This document shows positions 9,895 through 17,856 of a DNA stretch of 64,000 bases, piece by piece. Below the pieces are notes generated by a model. It did no database searches and was not told where the DNA came from. It was given only the letters and a program-made list of their open reading frames with translations. The translations under genes and the position numbers were made by a program. This DNA is from JAICKM01 sp038228295 (lineage in GTDB: Bacteria > Chloroflexota > Chloroflexia > QHBQ01 > JAICKM01), in NCBI GenBank assembly GCA_038228295.1, contig JBBRPH010000019.1, positions 1 through 64,000 on the forward strand. The letters are read 5' to 3'. The stretch's first letter is position 1; each line of letters starts with the position of its first letter.

Positions 9895-11934
9895 ATGGCA
9901 ACTACCGTCCTGAGCGTGTTCAATTTACGCAAAACCTTCCACCTGGTGCCCATTTTCGATGGCGTGGGCTTCCAGTTGAACGAGGGCGAAAAAGTCGCCC
10001 TGGTCGGGGTCAACGGCGCGGGCAAGACGACCATCCTGGAAATTATCGCCGGAGTAGACACGCCCGATACCGGCGGCGGCACGGTGGTGCGCGGGCGTGG
10101 CGTGCGCCTGGCCTACCTGCCGCAAGAGGTGGCCGGGGTGGGCAGCGGCGCCGACGGCCCACTACCCGCGCCGACCACCACGCTCTGGGACACGATGCTG
10201 GGCGCGCTGGGCGAAGTGCGCGATCTGCAAGCCGCGATGACGCGCCTGGAAACCCAAATGTCGCAGCCCGGCACCCCGCAGCGCGGTCCGGCCTGGGACG
10301 CGCTGATCGCGGAGTATGAACGAGCCACTGAGCGCTTCGAGTTGGCGGGCGGTTACGACCTCGAACATCGCGTGCAGCAGGTGCTGGAAGGGCTGGGCTT
10401 CCGCCGCGAGCAGTTCGACACCGCGCTGGGCAGCCTCAGCGGCGGGCAAAAAACGCGCGCCGCGCTGGGCCGCGCCCTGCTCTCCGACCCCGACCTGCTG
10501 CTGCTCGATGAGCCGACCAACCACCTCGACCTCGCGGCCATTGAATGGCTGGAAAATTATCTGCAAGCCTGGCGCGGCACCCTGCTCTGCGCCTCGCACG
10601 ACCGCCGCTTCCTCGATAAAGTCGCTACCCGCACCCTGGATCTCGAAAACGGCGTGGTCGAGTCGTATCCCGGCAACTACAGCCGCTATGTAGCGCTGAA
10701 AGCCGAGCGCCTGGAACGCCGCCTGGCCGAATACAGCGCGCAGCAGGAACAGATCGCCAAGACCGAGGAGTTTGTGCGCCGCTTCAAGGCCGGGCAACGC
10801 TCGCAAGAGGCCAAAGGGCGCGAAAAGCGGCTTAAGCGGCTGGAACGGATCAAAGCGCCCCTCAACCACGAGTCGCTAAAGCTGCAATTGCAGACCTATC
10901 TGCGCAGCGGACGTACCGTGCTGGCGACCGAAGACCTCGTGGTGGGCCTGCGCGGCGTACTGACCGACCCGGCCGGCGGCCCGCCGCACGACCTGGTGCT
11001 GGCCCGCTGCCCCGACCTGGAGATCGAGCGCGGCGAGCGGGTGGCGCTGATCGGGCCGAACGGCGCGGGCAAGACCTCGCTGCTGCGCACGGCGCTGGGC
11101 CAACTGCCGCCGTTGCAGGGCGACCTCGTGATCGGCCCCAGCGTGCGCATCGCCTATTATGCCCAGGCACACGAAGGGCTGGACATGAACCGCAGCGTGC
11201 TGGACGAGATCCTCTACACGCGCCCGATGGCTGAAGAAGCGGCCCGCAACCTGCTGGGCCGCTTCCTGTTTTCGGGCGATGATGTGTATAAACTCGTCGG
11301 TGACCTCAGCGGCGGCGAACGGAGCCGCGTGGCGCTGGCGAAACTGACGCTGACCGACGCCAATTTCCTGATGCTCGATGAGCCGACCAACCACCTCGAC
11401 CTCGGCGCCCGCGAGGCGCTGGAAGAGGTGCTGGGCGAATACAACGGCACGCTGCTGTTCGTCTCGCACGACCGCGCCTTTATTGACGCGCTGGCGACGC
11501 AGGTCTGGGCGTTGGAAGACACCCTGATCAGCGCCTTCAACGGCAACTACAGCGATTATCAGGAAGAACAGGCGCGGCGGCGGCGCCTAGCCGACGAACC
11601 CACCGCCCTACCGGCCGGGCGCGGCAAAGGGCCGGCCGGCAAGGCGCCCGCCAAACCCGCTGAGGCCGCCGCCCGCGCCCGCGAGGAGCAGCGCAAGCGC
11701 GAAGAGGCCGAACGGATCGCAACGCGCGCCAAAGCGGCCGCCGCCCGCAAACTACAGGAAGTGGAGCAATCCATCGGCAGCATCGAGGCCCGCCTGAACC
11801 TGTTGAGCGCGGAAATTGACGCGGCCAGCGCGGCCCAGGACATTGCGATGGTCGCCGACCTGGGCCTGGAATATCAGCAACTCTCGGAGCAATTGGAGCG
11901 TATGTACGGTGAATGGGAACGATTAGCGAGTTAG
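9895..11934 (+). CDS. ABC-F family ATPase
   Basis: Two ABC domains in one chain of 679 residues without membrane segments, the mark of ribosome-associated ABC-F proteins that act on translation or antibiotic resistance. NBD1 has GVNGAGKTT, LSGGQKTR and LLLLDEPTNHLD; NBD2 has GPNGAGKTS, LSGGERSR and LMLDEPTNHLD. Between them lies a charged P-site tether-like helix pair (about 275-330), and a Lys/Arg/Glu-rich coiled coil forms the C-terminus (about 600-679). I chose ATG 9895, since MATTVLSVFNLRKTF matches family N-termini; an in-frame TTG at 9880 is possible. The 3' end overlaps coaE by 22 bases. Confidence 0.92.
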   Translation: MATTVLSVFNLRKTFHLVPIFDGVGFQLNEGEKVALVGVNGAGKTTILEIIAGVDTPDTGGGTVVRGRGVRLAYLPQEVAGVGSGADGPLPAPTTTLWDTMLGALGEVRDLQAAMTRLETQMSQPGTPQRGPAWDALIAEYERATERFELAGGYDLEHRVQQVLEGLGFRREQFDTALGSLSGGQKTRAALGRALLSDPDLLLLDEPTNHLDLAAIEWLENYLQAWRGTLLCASHDRRFLDKVATRTLDLENGVVESYPGNYSRYVALKAERLERRLAEYSAQQEQIAKTEEFVRRFKAGQRSQEAKGREKRLKRLERIKAPLNHESLKLQLQTYLRSGRTVLATEDLVVGLRGVLTDPAGGPPHDLVLARCPDLEIERGERVALIGPNGAGKTSLLRTALGQLPPLQGDLVIGPSVRIAYYAQAHEGLDMNRSVLDEILYTRPMAEEAARNLLGRFLFSGDDVYKLVGDLSGGERSRVALAKLTLTDANFLMLDEPTNHLDLGAREALEEVLGEYNGTLLFVSHDRAFIDALATQVWALEDTLISAFNGNYSDYQEEQARRRRLADEPTALPAGRGKGPAGKAPAKPAEAAARAREEQRKREEAERIATRAKAAAARKLQEVEQSIGSIEARLNLLSAEIDAASAAQDIAMVADLGLEYQQLSEQLERMYGEWERLAS

Positions 11935-12530
11935 GCGACCGCCTGGTGATTGGCCTGACCGGCAACATCGCCTGCGGCAAAAGCACGGTGCTGGCCCACC
12001 TGGCCGCGCGCGGCGCGGGCGTGCTGGATGCCGACCGGGTGACGCGGCAGTTGCAGCAGCGTGACGCGCCGGCCTATGTGCGGATGGTGGCCGCCTTCGG
12101 CCCCGCCATCCTCCAGGCCGACGGCGAGATTGACCGCAAGGCACTCGGCAACCGCGTCTTTGCCGACCCGGCGGCGCTGCGCCAATTGGAAGACTTGGTG
12201 CGCCCGCTGGTGCGCGACGAGCTACTGCGCCAAGCAGCCGCGTTGCCGCAGCGCCGCGTCGTGCTGGACGCGATTGGCCTGCTCGACGGGCCGCTGGCCG
12301 ACTGGTGCCGCGAAATCTGGGTCGTCACCTGCCCAGCGGAGCAGCAAGTCGCCCGCCTGGTCGCCACGCGCGGCTTCACGGAGGCCGAGGCCCGGCTGCG
12401 CGTGCAGGCGCAAGGCCCGCAAGCCGCTAAAGTGGCCCGCGCGACCCGCGTCTTCAGCAACGCCGGCACCATCGCCGACTTGCTGGCCCAGGTGGACGCG
12501 GCCTGGGCGGCGGTTAGTGGCGAGTGCTGA
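11913..12530 (+). CDS. coaE: Dephospho-CoA kinase
   Basis: Final step of coenzyme A synthesis: ATP-dependent 3'-phosphorylation of dephospho-CoA. The 205-residue protein has the P-loop GLTGNIACGKST (about 14-25), LDADRVTRQL and the 'LVRPLVRDEL' helix of the lid region. It overlaps the ABC-F gene by 22 bases, so the pair is probably co-transcribed and coupled. The last codons (..VSGEC) and the stop are written in heptamer repeat units (GTGGCGA GTGCTGA), meaning the array has run into the coding end. Confidence 0.95.
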   Translation: MGTISELGDRLVIGLTGNIACGKSTVLAHLAARGAGVLDADRVTRQLQQRDAPAYVRMVAAFGPAILQADGEIDRKALGNRVFADPAALRQLEDLVRPLVRDELLRQAAALPQRRVVLDAIGLLDGPLADWCREIWVVTCPAEQQVARLVATRGFTEAEARLRVQAQGPQAAKVARATRVFSNAGTIADLLAQVDAAWAAVSGEC

Positions 12531-12544
12531 GTGCGGCGTGCTGA
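12517..12544. repeat. Degenerate GTGCTGA heptamer array at the coaE stop
   Basis: Four heptamers in phase: GTGGCGA, GTGCTGA, GTGCGGC, GTGCTGA, then GTTGGGG. The coaE TGA (12528-12530) is the end of the second unit. The unit is the same as at 8371-8398. Confidence 0.85.
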
Positions 12545-12553
12545 GTTGGGGAC

Positions 12554-12583
12554 CACCATGTTATTGGCCCCAATAACATGGTC
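12554..12583. repeat. 30-bp palindrome, copy 1 (upstream of dinD)
   Basis: Arms ACCATGTTATTGG (12555-12567) and CCAATAACATGGT (12570-12582) are perfect reverse complements around a 2-base centre. It is the first of three related palindromes with the pattern GACCATnTTAnTGGCGCC plus its mirror. It ends 78 bases before the dinD ATG. Confidence 0.9.
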
Positions 12584-12661
12584 GAGTAGCCCCTAAACAA
12601 TAGGCGGAAACCGTCTTACGGGAGCGGCAGCCAGAGTCCTGCTAGCGGAAAGGGGAGCGCG

Positions 12662-13522
12662 ATGGACGTGAATACGCCGGATTTCGACTCGATCAAGCAG
12701 ATCAGCCCTTACGAGGTCGAATATTGGAGCGCACGAACGCTGGCCTCGCTGCTGGGCTATAGCCTCTGGCAGAACTTTGAGCGGGCGATCAACCGGGCGA
12801 TCACCGCCTGCCGGCAGGTGGGGCAAAAAGTGGAGGACCATTTTATCGGCGCCACTAAAATGGTCACGTTGGGGTCGGGGGCACAGCGCGAGGTCAAAGA
12901 CTATCTGCTCAGTCGGTTTGCCTGCTTCCTGATCGCTCAAAACGGCGACCCGCGCAAGCCGGAGATCGCCCACGCCCAAGCCTATTTCGCCGTCGCCACC
13001 CGCCAGAACGAACTGGCCCAGCTCTATGACGCGCAACAGGCGCGGCTGCACCTGCGCGAACGGGTCTCGGAGGATAACCGCAAGCTGGCGGACGCGGCGG
13101 CGCAAGCGGGCGTACTCTCCCGCAGCTTCGGCGCGTTCCAGAACGCCGGCTATCATGGCCTCTATAGCGGCCGAGATGTAGCCACCCTCAAAGAGCAGAA
13201 AGGGATCGCGGCCGACGAAGACATCCTGGACCGCATGGGCCGCGCCGAACTCGCCGCCAACGACTTCCGCATCACCCAGACCGAGGAAAAGCTCCGCAAA
13301 GAGGGCGTGATCGGCCAGACGGCGGCCATGGAGACCCATTACGAAGTCGGGCGCACCGTCCGCAAGGCCATTGAAGAGATCGGCGGCACCATGCCGGAAG
13401 ACCTGCCCGCCGAGCCGTCTATCGCGCCGCTGCTGCAATCCACGCGCCGCCGGCGCAAAAAGCTGGCCGCCGAGCAGGCCGGCCCGCCCGCCGGCCCGCA
13501 GCAAGGCGGCTTGTGGGAGTAG
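12662..13522 (+). CDS. dinD: DNA damage-inducible protein D (DinD-like)
   Basis: A 286-residue protein matching the known E. coli DinD sequence along its length: the EYWSARTLASLLGYS segment (20-34), the LSRFACFLIAQNGDP strand (80-94), QAYFAVATRQNELA, FQNAGYHGLYSGRD (about 159-172), ELAANDFRITQTEEKL and the late EIGGTMPEDLP. The N-terminal part is a BRO-N-type domain. In E. coli dinD is SOS-induced and its product inhibits RecA filaments; that role here is inferred. AAAGGGGA precedes the ATG. A 30-bp palindrome is embedded in codons 59-68, and sister palindromes flank the gene on both sides. No integrase or transposase is nearby. Confidence 0.9.
   Translation: MDVNTPDFDSIKQISPYEVEYWSARTLASLLGYSLWQNFERAINRAITACRQVGQKVEDHFIGATKMVTLGSGAQREVKDYLLSRFACFLIAQNGDPRKPEIAHAQAYFAVATRQNELAQLYDAQQARLHLRERVSEDNRKLADAAAQAGVLSRSFGAFQNAGYHGLYSGRDVATLKEQKGIAADEDILDRMGRAELAANDFRITQTEEKLRKEGVIGQTAAMETHYEVGRTVRKAIEEIGGTMPEDLPAEPSIAPLLQSTRRRRKKLAAEQAGPPAGPQQGGLWE
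12836..12865. repeat. 30-bp palindrome, copy 2 (inside dinD)
   Basis: 10-bp arms GACCATTTTA and TAAAATGGTC are perfect, with a GGCGCC centre; 26 of 30 positions are symmetric. It encodes DHFIGATKMV within the DinD domain, a stretch that is normally variable in composition. Confidence 0.88.
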
Positions 13523-13526
13523 CGCC

Positions 13527-13556
13527 GACCATGTTAGTGGCGCCAATAAGATGGTC
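13527..13556. repeat. 30-bp palindrome, copy 3 (downstream of dinD)
   Basis: Starts GACCATGTTAGTGG, has GGCGCC at its centre (13539-13544) and ends ATGGTC. It is slightly less symmetric than the others and begins four bases after the dinD stop. It lies between dinD and the phosphodiesterase gene. Confidence 0.88.
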
Positions 13557-13600
13557 CGCGTAGGCGGCCGTTGTATAGTAGAAAGGGAAGCAAACTCACC

Positions 13601-14881
13601 GTGATTAACGAAGCCTCGATCCAGGCCGTCAACGCCGCCGACTGGGGCGCCGGGTTCCGCCGGCCGCTCTACGACTCCTACAGTTTCGCGCGCATCCCGG
13701 CGACCATACACGGCCTGCTGACCGGCACCCCCACCCCCGCCGGCCTACCCGCCGCCACGCTGGGGCCGCTCGCCGGCGAGTACGACACCGTGATCCTGCT
13801 CTTTGTGGATGCGTTCGGCTGGCGCTTTCTGGAGCGCTATCAGGACCAATATCCGTTCCTGCGCCGCTTCGCCGCCGAGGGCATGGTCTCCAAGCTAACC
13901 AGCCAGTTCCCCTCCACCACGGCGGCCCACGTCACCACCATGCAGAGCGGCCTGCCGGTGGGGCAACACGGCGTTTACGAGTGGTATTTCTACGAGCCGC
14001 AACTCGACCGCCTGATCGCCCCGCTACTCTATTCGTTTGCCGGCGACCGTGACCGCGAGACGCTGACCCGCAGCGGCATCCAGCCCACGCAACTCTTCCC
14101 GCAACACACGCTCTATCAGACGTTGGCCGCCGCCGGGGTACACTCCTACATCCTCAACGACCGCGCCTATGTCCACAGCCCCTACTCCGAAGTGCTGGGC
14201 GTCGGCGCCACCCTCATCGGCCACCGCAACCTGCCCGAAGCGTTGGTGCAGCTTCAGCAACTGCGGGCGACCCAAACCGGCAAAGCCTACTACTATCTCT
14301 ATTTCGCCGGCATTGACAGCACCGGCCACGCCCACGGCCCCGATTCGCCGTTTTTCGACGCCGAAGTTGATATGTTCCTGACCACCATGGAGCGCCAATT
14401 CCACACGGCCCTGGCCGGGGCCGCAGGCCGCACGCTCGTCTTGCTGACCGCCGACCACGGCCAGGTGGCGATGGATGCCGCCACGACGATCTACCTCGAC
14501 CAGACGCTGCCCGCGCTGCGCCCCCTACTGGCAACAGATCGCGCCGGGCAACCCCTTGTGCCCGCCGGCTCGGCGCGCGACTTCTTCCTGCATATCGCGC
14601 CCGATCACCTAGCGGCGGCGCAGGCGATGCTCACCGAACATCTGGCCGGGCGCGCCGAAGTCCACCCCGTAGCCGACCTGATCGCGCAGGGCTTCTTCGG
14701 CCCCCCCCCACTCGCGCCCGTGTTCCTGGGCCGCGTCGGCAACCTGGTCATCCTGCCCTACGCCGGCGAATCGGTCTGGTGGAAAGGCGACGGCCGCTTC
14801 TTCCAGGCGTTTCACGGTGCCCACGGCGGCCTCACGCCGCAGGAGATGGAAACCGTGCTGCTGGCGCTGGCCTATGAGTAA
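13601..14881 (+). CDS. Alkaline phosphatase superfamily phosphodiesterase
   Basis: A 426-residue member of the type I phosphodiesterase/nucleotide pyrophosphatase group. The first metal site is VILLFVDAFGWRF (about 55-67), the nucleophile region is SQFPSTTAAHVTTM with Thr in the usual place, and the remaining ligands appear as FAGIDSTGHAHGP and LTADHGQVAMD. No signal peptide is evident, so it is probably cytoplasmic, and the substrate is unknown. I prefer the GTG at 13601, with GAAAGGGAAG about ten bases upstream, over an in-frame TTG at 13571. Its TAA lies within the start of the next gene. Confidence 0.88.
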   Translation: MINEASIQAVNAADWGAGFRRPLYDSYSFARIPATIHGLLTGTPTPAGLPAATLGPLAGEYDTVILLFVDAFGWRFLERYQDQYPFLRRFAAEGMVSKLTSQFPSTTAAHVTTMQSGLPVGQHGVYEWYFYEPQLDRLIAPLLYSFAGDRDRETLTRSGIQPTQLFPQHTLYQTLAAAGVHSYILNDRAYVHSPYSEVLGVGATLIGHRNLPEALVQLQQLRATQTGKAYYYLYFAGIDSTGHAHGPDSPFFDAEVDMFLTTMERQFHTALAGAAGRTLVLLTADHGQVAMDAATTIYLDQTLPALRPLLATDRAGQPLVPAGSARDFFLHIAPDHLAAAQAMLTEHLAGRAEVHPVADLIAQGFFGPPPLAPVFLGRVGNLVILPYAGESVWWKGDGRFFQAFHGAHGGLTPQEMETVLLALAYE

Positions 14882-15503
14882 GCCGCCCCGCTACAGCGGC
14901 ACCACCGATCCAGCCCACTGGGATGCACTCTACCGCCAGGGCGACACCGGCTGGGATCTGGGCGCGGCCGCGCCGCCCTTTGTAGACCTGCTCGCCGCAG
15001 CGGACGCCCCGCCACCGGGCCGCCTGATCGCGCTGGGCAGTGGGCGCGGGCATGATGCGCTGCTGTGGGCCGCACACGGCTTCGACGTGCTGGGCGTGGA
15101 TTTCGCGCCGGCGGCGACGGCCGCCGCGACGGCGGCCGCCGCCGCGCAGGGGCTAACGGAGCGCGCCCGCTTTCTGCAAGCCGATATTTTCGCCTTGCCG
15201 GCCGCCTACCGCGAGGCATTCGACGTGGTGCTGGAACACACTTGTATGTGCGCGCTCGACCCGCGCCTGCTTGACGAATACGCCGCGCTGGTCACCCGCC
15301 TACTGCGGCCCGGCGGCACGTATGTTGCGCTGTTTTTCAGCCACGGTCGCCCCGGCGGGCCGCCATATACAACCGACGAGGCCGCGATCCACCGCCTGTT
15401 CGCGCCGCGCTTGGCGATCAAGCACTTGGCCCCGGCCCAGCACTCCGCGCCCGCCTTCGCGGGCAAAGAGTGGCTAGGCATCATGCGGAAAGCCGCTAGC
15501 TGA
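14874..15503 (+). CDS. TPMT/class I SAM-dependent methyltransferase
   Basis: A 209-residue methyltransferase. 'HWDALYRQGDTGWDLG' at the N-terminus is typical of the thiopurine S-methyltransferase-like group. The SAM site is LIALGSGRGHDALLWA (about 53-68) followed by VLGVDFAPAA. 'DVVLEHTCMCALDP' fits motif IV. The ATG at 14874 overlaps the preceding stop by eight bases (ATGAGTAA), so the two are translationally coupled; the in-frame extension to 14817 is a shadow. The methyl acceptor is unknown. Confidence 0.88.
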   Translation: MSKPPRYSGTTDPAHWDALYRQGDTGWDLGAAAPPFVDLLAAADAPPPGRLIALGSGRGHDALLWAAHGFDVLGVDFAPAATAAATAAAAAQGLTERARFLQADIFALPAAYREAFDVVLEHTCMCALDPRLLDEYAALVTRLLRPGGTYVALFFSHGRPGGPPYTTDEAAIHRLFAPRLAIKHLAPAQHSAPAFAGKEWLGIMRKAAS

Positions 15504-15517
15504 TCAAGGAGATCCCC

Positions 15518-16120
15518 ATGGCCGCCCCCCACCAGCAACAGCGCTACAGCGCCGCAGAATACCTGACCTACGAGCGGCAAGTCGCGTACAAAAACGAATA
15601 TATCGCCGGGCAGATCGTCGCCATGAGCGGGTCCAGTTTGGCGCATAACCGGATTAGTATGAACCTCGCCTGGCTATTGATTAGCCAACTACGTGGGGGA
15701 TCTTGTGAAACCTTCGGCAGCGATATGCGGGTGAAGGTCACCGCGCAGGGGATATATACCTATCCCGACATCTCCGTCGTTTGTGGGGAGCCGCAATTTG
15801 AGGATACGCAGGTGGATACGCTGCTCAACCCGACGCTGATCATCGAAGTGCTATCGCCGTCCACCGAGCGCTATGATCGCGGGGCCAAGTTCGGCTATTA
15901 TCGGGCGCTGCCCTCGTTGCAGGCCTACCTGCTGGTGGCCCAGGACCGGATGCTGGTGGAGCAGTTCGTGCGCGACGGCGACGGCTGGCGGCTTACCGTC
16001 GTCAGCGATCCCGCCGCCGTGCTGCCGCTACCCGCTATCGGCTGCACCCTGCCCCTGGCCGAGGTCTATCGCAGGGTCAGCTTTCCGGCGGCGACCACCG
16101 CTACCGCCGAGCAGACGTAA
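15518..16120 (+). CDS. Uma2 family (DUF820) putative endonuclease, copy A
   Basis: A 200-residue PD-(D/E)xK-fold protein of the Uma2 family, which is abundant in cyanobacteria and Chloroflexota and has unknown biological role. 'YSAAEYLTYE' and 'EYIAGQIVAMSGSSLAHNRI' are the family N-terminus; the catalytic motif is YPDISVV, then NPTLIIEVLSPST and the Lys of RGAKFGYY. AAGGAG lies eight bases before the ATG. A second copy follows 48 bases later. Confidence 0.9.
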   Translation: MAAPHQQQRYSAAEYLTYERQVAYKNEYIAGQIVAMSGSSLAHNRISMNLAWLLISQLRGGSCETFGSDMRVKVTAQGIYTYPDISVVCGEPQFEDTQVDTLLNPTLIIEVLSPSTERYDRGAKFGYYRALPSLQAYLLVAQDRMLVEQFVRDGDGWRLTVVSDPAAVLPLPAIGCTLPLAEVYRRVSFPAATTATAEQT

Positions 16121-16168
16121 CTGCGTCGTATAACCGCACTTGTGGCGGAGAACTGAGGAGGAGACCTG

Positions 16169-16771
16169 ATGGCCGCATCCCACCGGCAAAGCCGCTACAG
16201 CGCCGCAGAGTATCTGGCCTACGAGCGGGAGACCGATACCAAGAGCGAGTATATCGCCGGGCAGATCGTCGCTATGAGCGGGTCCAGTTTGGCCCATAAT
16301 CGGATCAATGTGAACCTTTTGCGGATACTGAGTACCCAAACACTGGATGGGCCTTGTGAAACCTTTAGCGGCGATATGCGGGTGAAAGTTACCGCGCAGG
16401 GAATGTATACCTATCCCGACCTCAGCATGGTGTGCGGGGAGCCGCAGTTTGAGGATACGCAGGTGGATACACTGCTCAACCCAACGCTGATCATCGAAGT
16501 GCTATCGCCGTCCACCGAGCGCTATGATCGCGGGGCCAAGTTCGGCTATTATCGGGCGCTGCCCTCGTTGCAAGCCTACCTGCTGGTGGCCCAGGACCGG
16601 ATGCTGGTGGAGCAGTTCGTGCGCGACGGCGACGGCTGGCGGCTTACCGTCGTCAGCGATCCCGCCGCCGGGCTGCCGTTGCCCGCTATCGGCTGCACCC
16701 TGCCCCTGGCCGAGGTCTACCGCAGGGTCGGCTTGGCGACCGATGCCGCCGCCAATGAGGAACAGCAATGA
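16169..16771 (+). CDS. Uma2 family (DUF820) putative endonuclease, copy B
   Basis: A tandem paralogue of the preceding gene with the same length and catalytic residues (YPDLSMV, IIEVLSPST, RGAKFGYY). The two are nearly identical at the DNA level over their second halves, while the first thirds differ more (LRILSTQTLDG against LAWLLISQLRG). GAGGAGG gives a strong ribosome binding site. The stop overlaps the manA start as ATGA. Confidence 0.9.
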   Translation: MAASHRQSRYSAAEYLAYERETDTKSEYIAGQIVAMSGSSLAHNRINVNLLRILSTQTLDGPCETFSGDMRVKVTAQGMYTYPDLSMVCGEPQFEDTQVDTLLNPTLIIEVLSPSTERYDRGAKFGYYRALPSLQAYLLVAQDRMLVEQFVRDGDGWRLTVVSDPAAGLPLPAIGCTLPLAEVYRRVGLATDAAANEEQQ

Positions 16772-17856
16772 GCGAGCAAACCCAAGTCTGGTATCCGTTG
16801 CGGCTGGTGCCCCAACTACACGAGCGCGTCTGGGGCGGGCGGCGGCTGGGCGCGATTGTCGGCGCGCCGCTGCCCGACGCACCGGTCGGTGAAAGCTGGA
16901 GCATGGGCGCCGACAACGCGGTGGCCGCCGGCCCGCTGGCCGGCACGCCGCTGGGCGCAGTCATCGCCCGCGACCCGGCGGCGACACTAGGCCGCACCGT
17001 GGCGGCCGCTGGGCGCACCGATCTGCCGCTGCTGTTCAAGATCATTGATGCCGCCGACCGGCTCTCGATCCAGGTCCACCCCGACGACCGCTACGCCCGC
17101 ACCGTCGAAGGGGCGGCGTTCGGCAAAAGCGAAGCCTGGCACATCCTAGCCGCCACGCCCGGCGCCTATGTCATCCACGGCTTCAGCCGCCCGGTCACGC
17201 CCGCCGAGATCCGCGCCGGGCTGGGCGACGGGGCGATCACCGGGCTGTTGCGGCGGATCGAAGTGCAGGCCGGCGACACGCTTTATGTGCCGGCGGGCAC
17301 CGTCCACGCCATCGGCGGGGGGTTGCTGCTGGCCGAGATCCAGGAGAACTCCGACCTCACCTACCGCCTCTATGACTGGGGCCGCCCGCGTGAACTGCAT
17401 ATCGAGCAATCGCTGGCCGTGCTGCACGCCCAGCCGCCCGGCTTCGGCCCCAGCCGCCCGCTGACCGTCGCCGTCGCGGGCGGCAGCGTCGAATACCTGG
17501 TCGCCTGCCGCTATTTCGCCTACCAGGCGCTCAATGTAGCTACCACCCTGCTGAGTGACACCGAGGGCCGCAGCTTCCATGTACTCTTTGTCCAGCAGGG
17601 CAGTGGCCGCATCGCGTGGGAGGCCGGCAGCGCGCCCCTGGCGCAAGGCGAAACCGTCTTTGTCCCGGCGGCGCTACGCCGCTATCAACTCAGCGGCGCC
17701 GGCCTGCGCCTGTTGCGCGCCTTCGTGCCCGATATGCCGGCCGATGTGATCAGCCCCTTGTCGGCGGCGGGCCACCCGGCCGCCGCGATTGCCGCGCTGG
17801 GCGGCGCGGCGGGCAACGAGGTCGCACGGGCGATTGCGCCGATCTGCAATGGCTGA
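16768..17856 (+). CDS. manA: Mannose-6-phosphate isomerase, class I
   Basis: A 362-residue cupin-fold phosphomannose isomerase that interconverts fructose 6-phosphate and mannose 6-phosphate, the entry to GDP-mannose and polysaccharide precursors. Zinc ligands are visible as SIQVHPDD (about 91-98), the Glu of GKSEAW and the His of PAGTVHAIGGG. A second, C-terminal cupin half follows. It overlaps copy B of Uma2 by four bases and the next gene by eight. It may supply mannose for the glycosyltransferases elsewhere in the window. Confidence 0.92.
   Translation: MSEQTQVWYPLRLVPQLHERVWGGRRLGAIVGAPLPDAPVGESWSMGADNAVAAGPLAGTPLGAVIARDPAATLGRTVAAAGRTDLPLLFKIIDAADRLSIQVHPDDRYARTVEGAAFGKSEAWHILAATPGAYVIHGFSRPVTPAEIRAGLGDGAITGLLRRIEVQAGDTLYVPAGTVHAIGGGLLLAEIQENSDLTYRLYDWGRPRELHIEQSLAVLHAQPPGFGPSRPLTVAVAGGSVEYLVACRYFAYQALNVATTLLSDTEGRSFHVLFVQQGSGRIAWEAGSAPLAQGETVFVPAALRRYQLSGAGLRLLRAFVPDMPADVISPLSAAGHPAAAIAALGGAAGNEVARAIAPICNG

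Noticed and set aside
13571..13600. TATAGT at 13573-13578 as promoter for the phosphodiesterase gene
   Set aside because: A start site 7 bases downstream would remove most of the ribosome binding site at 13581-13590, so it is more likely chance.
12593..13711. A 372-codon minus-strand frame across dinD
   Set aside because: dinD matches a known family over its whole length; the opposite frame has no homology that I can see.
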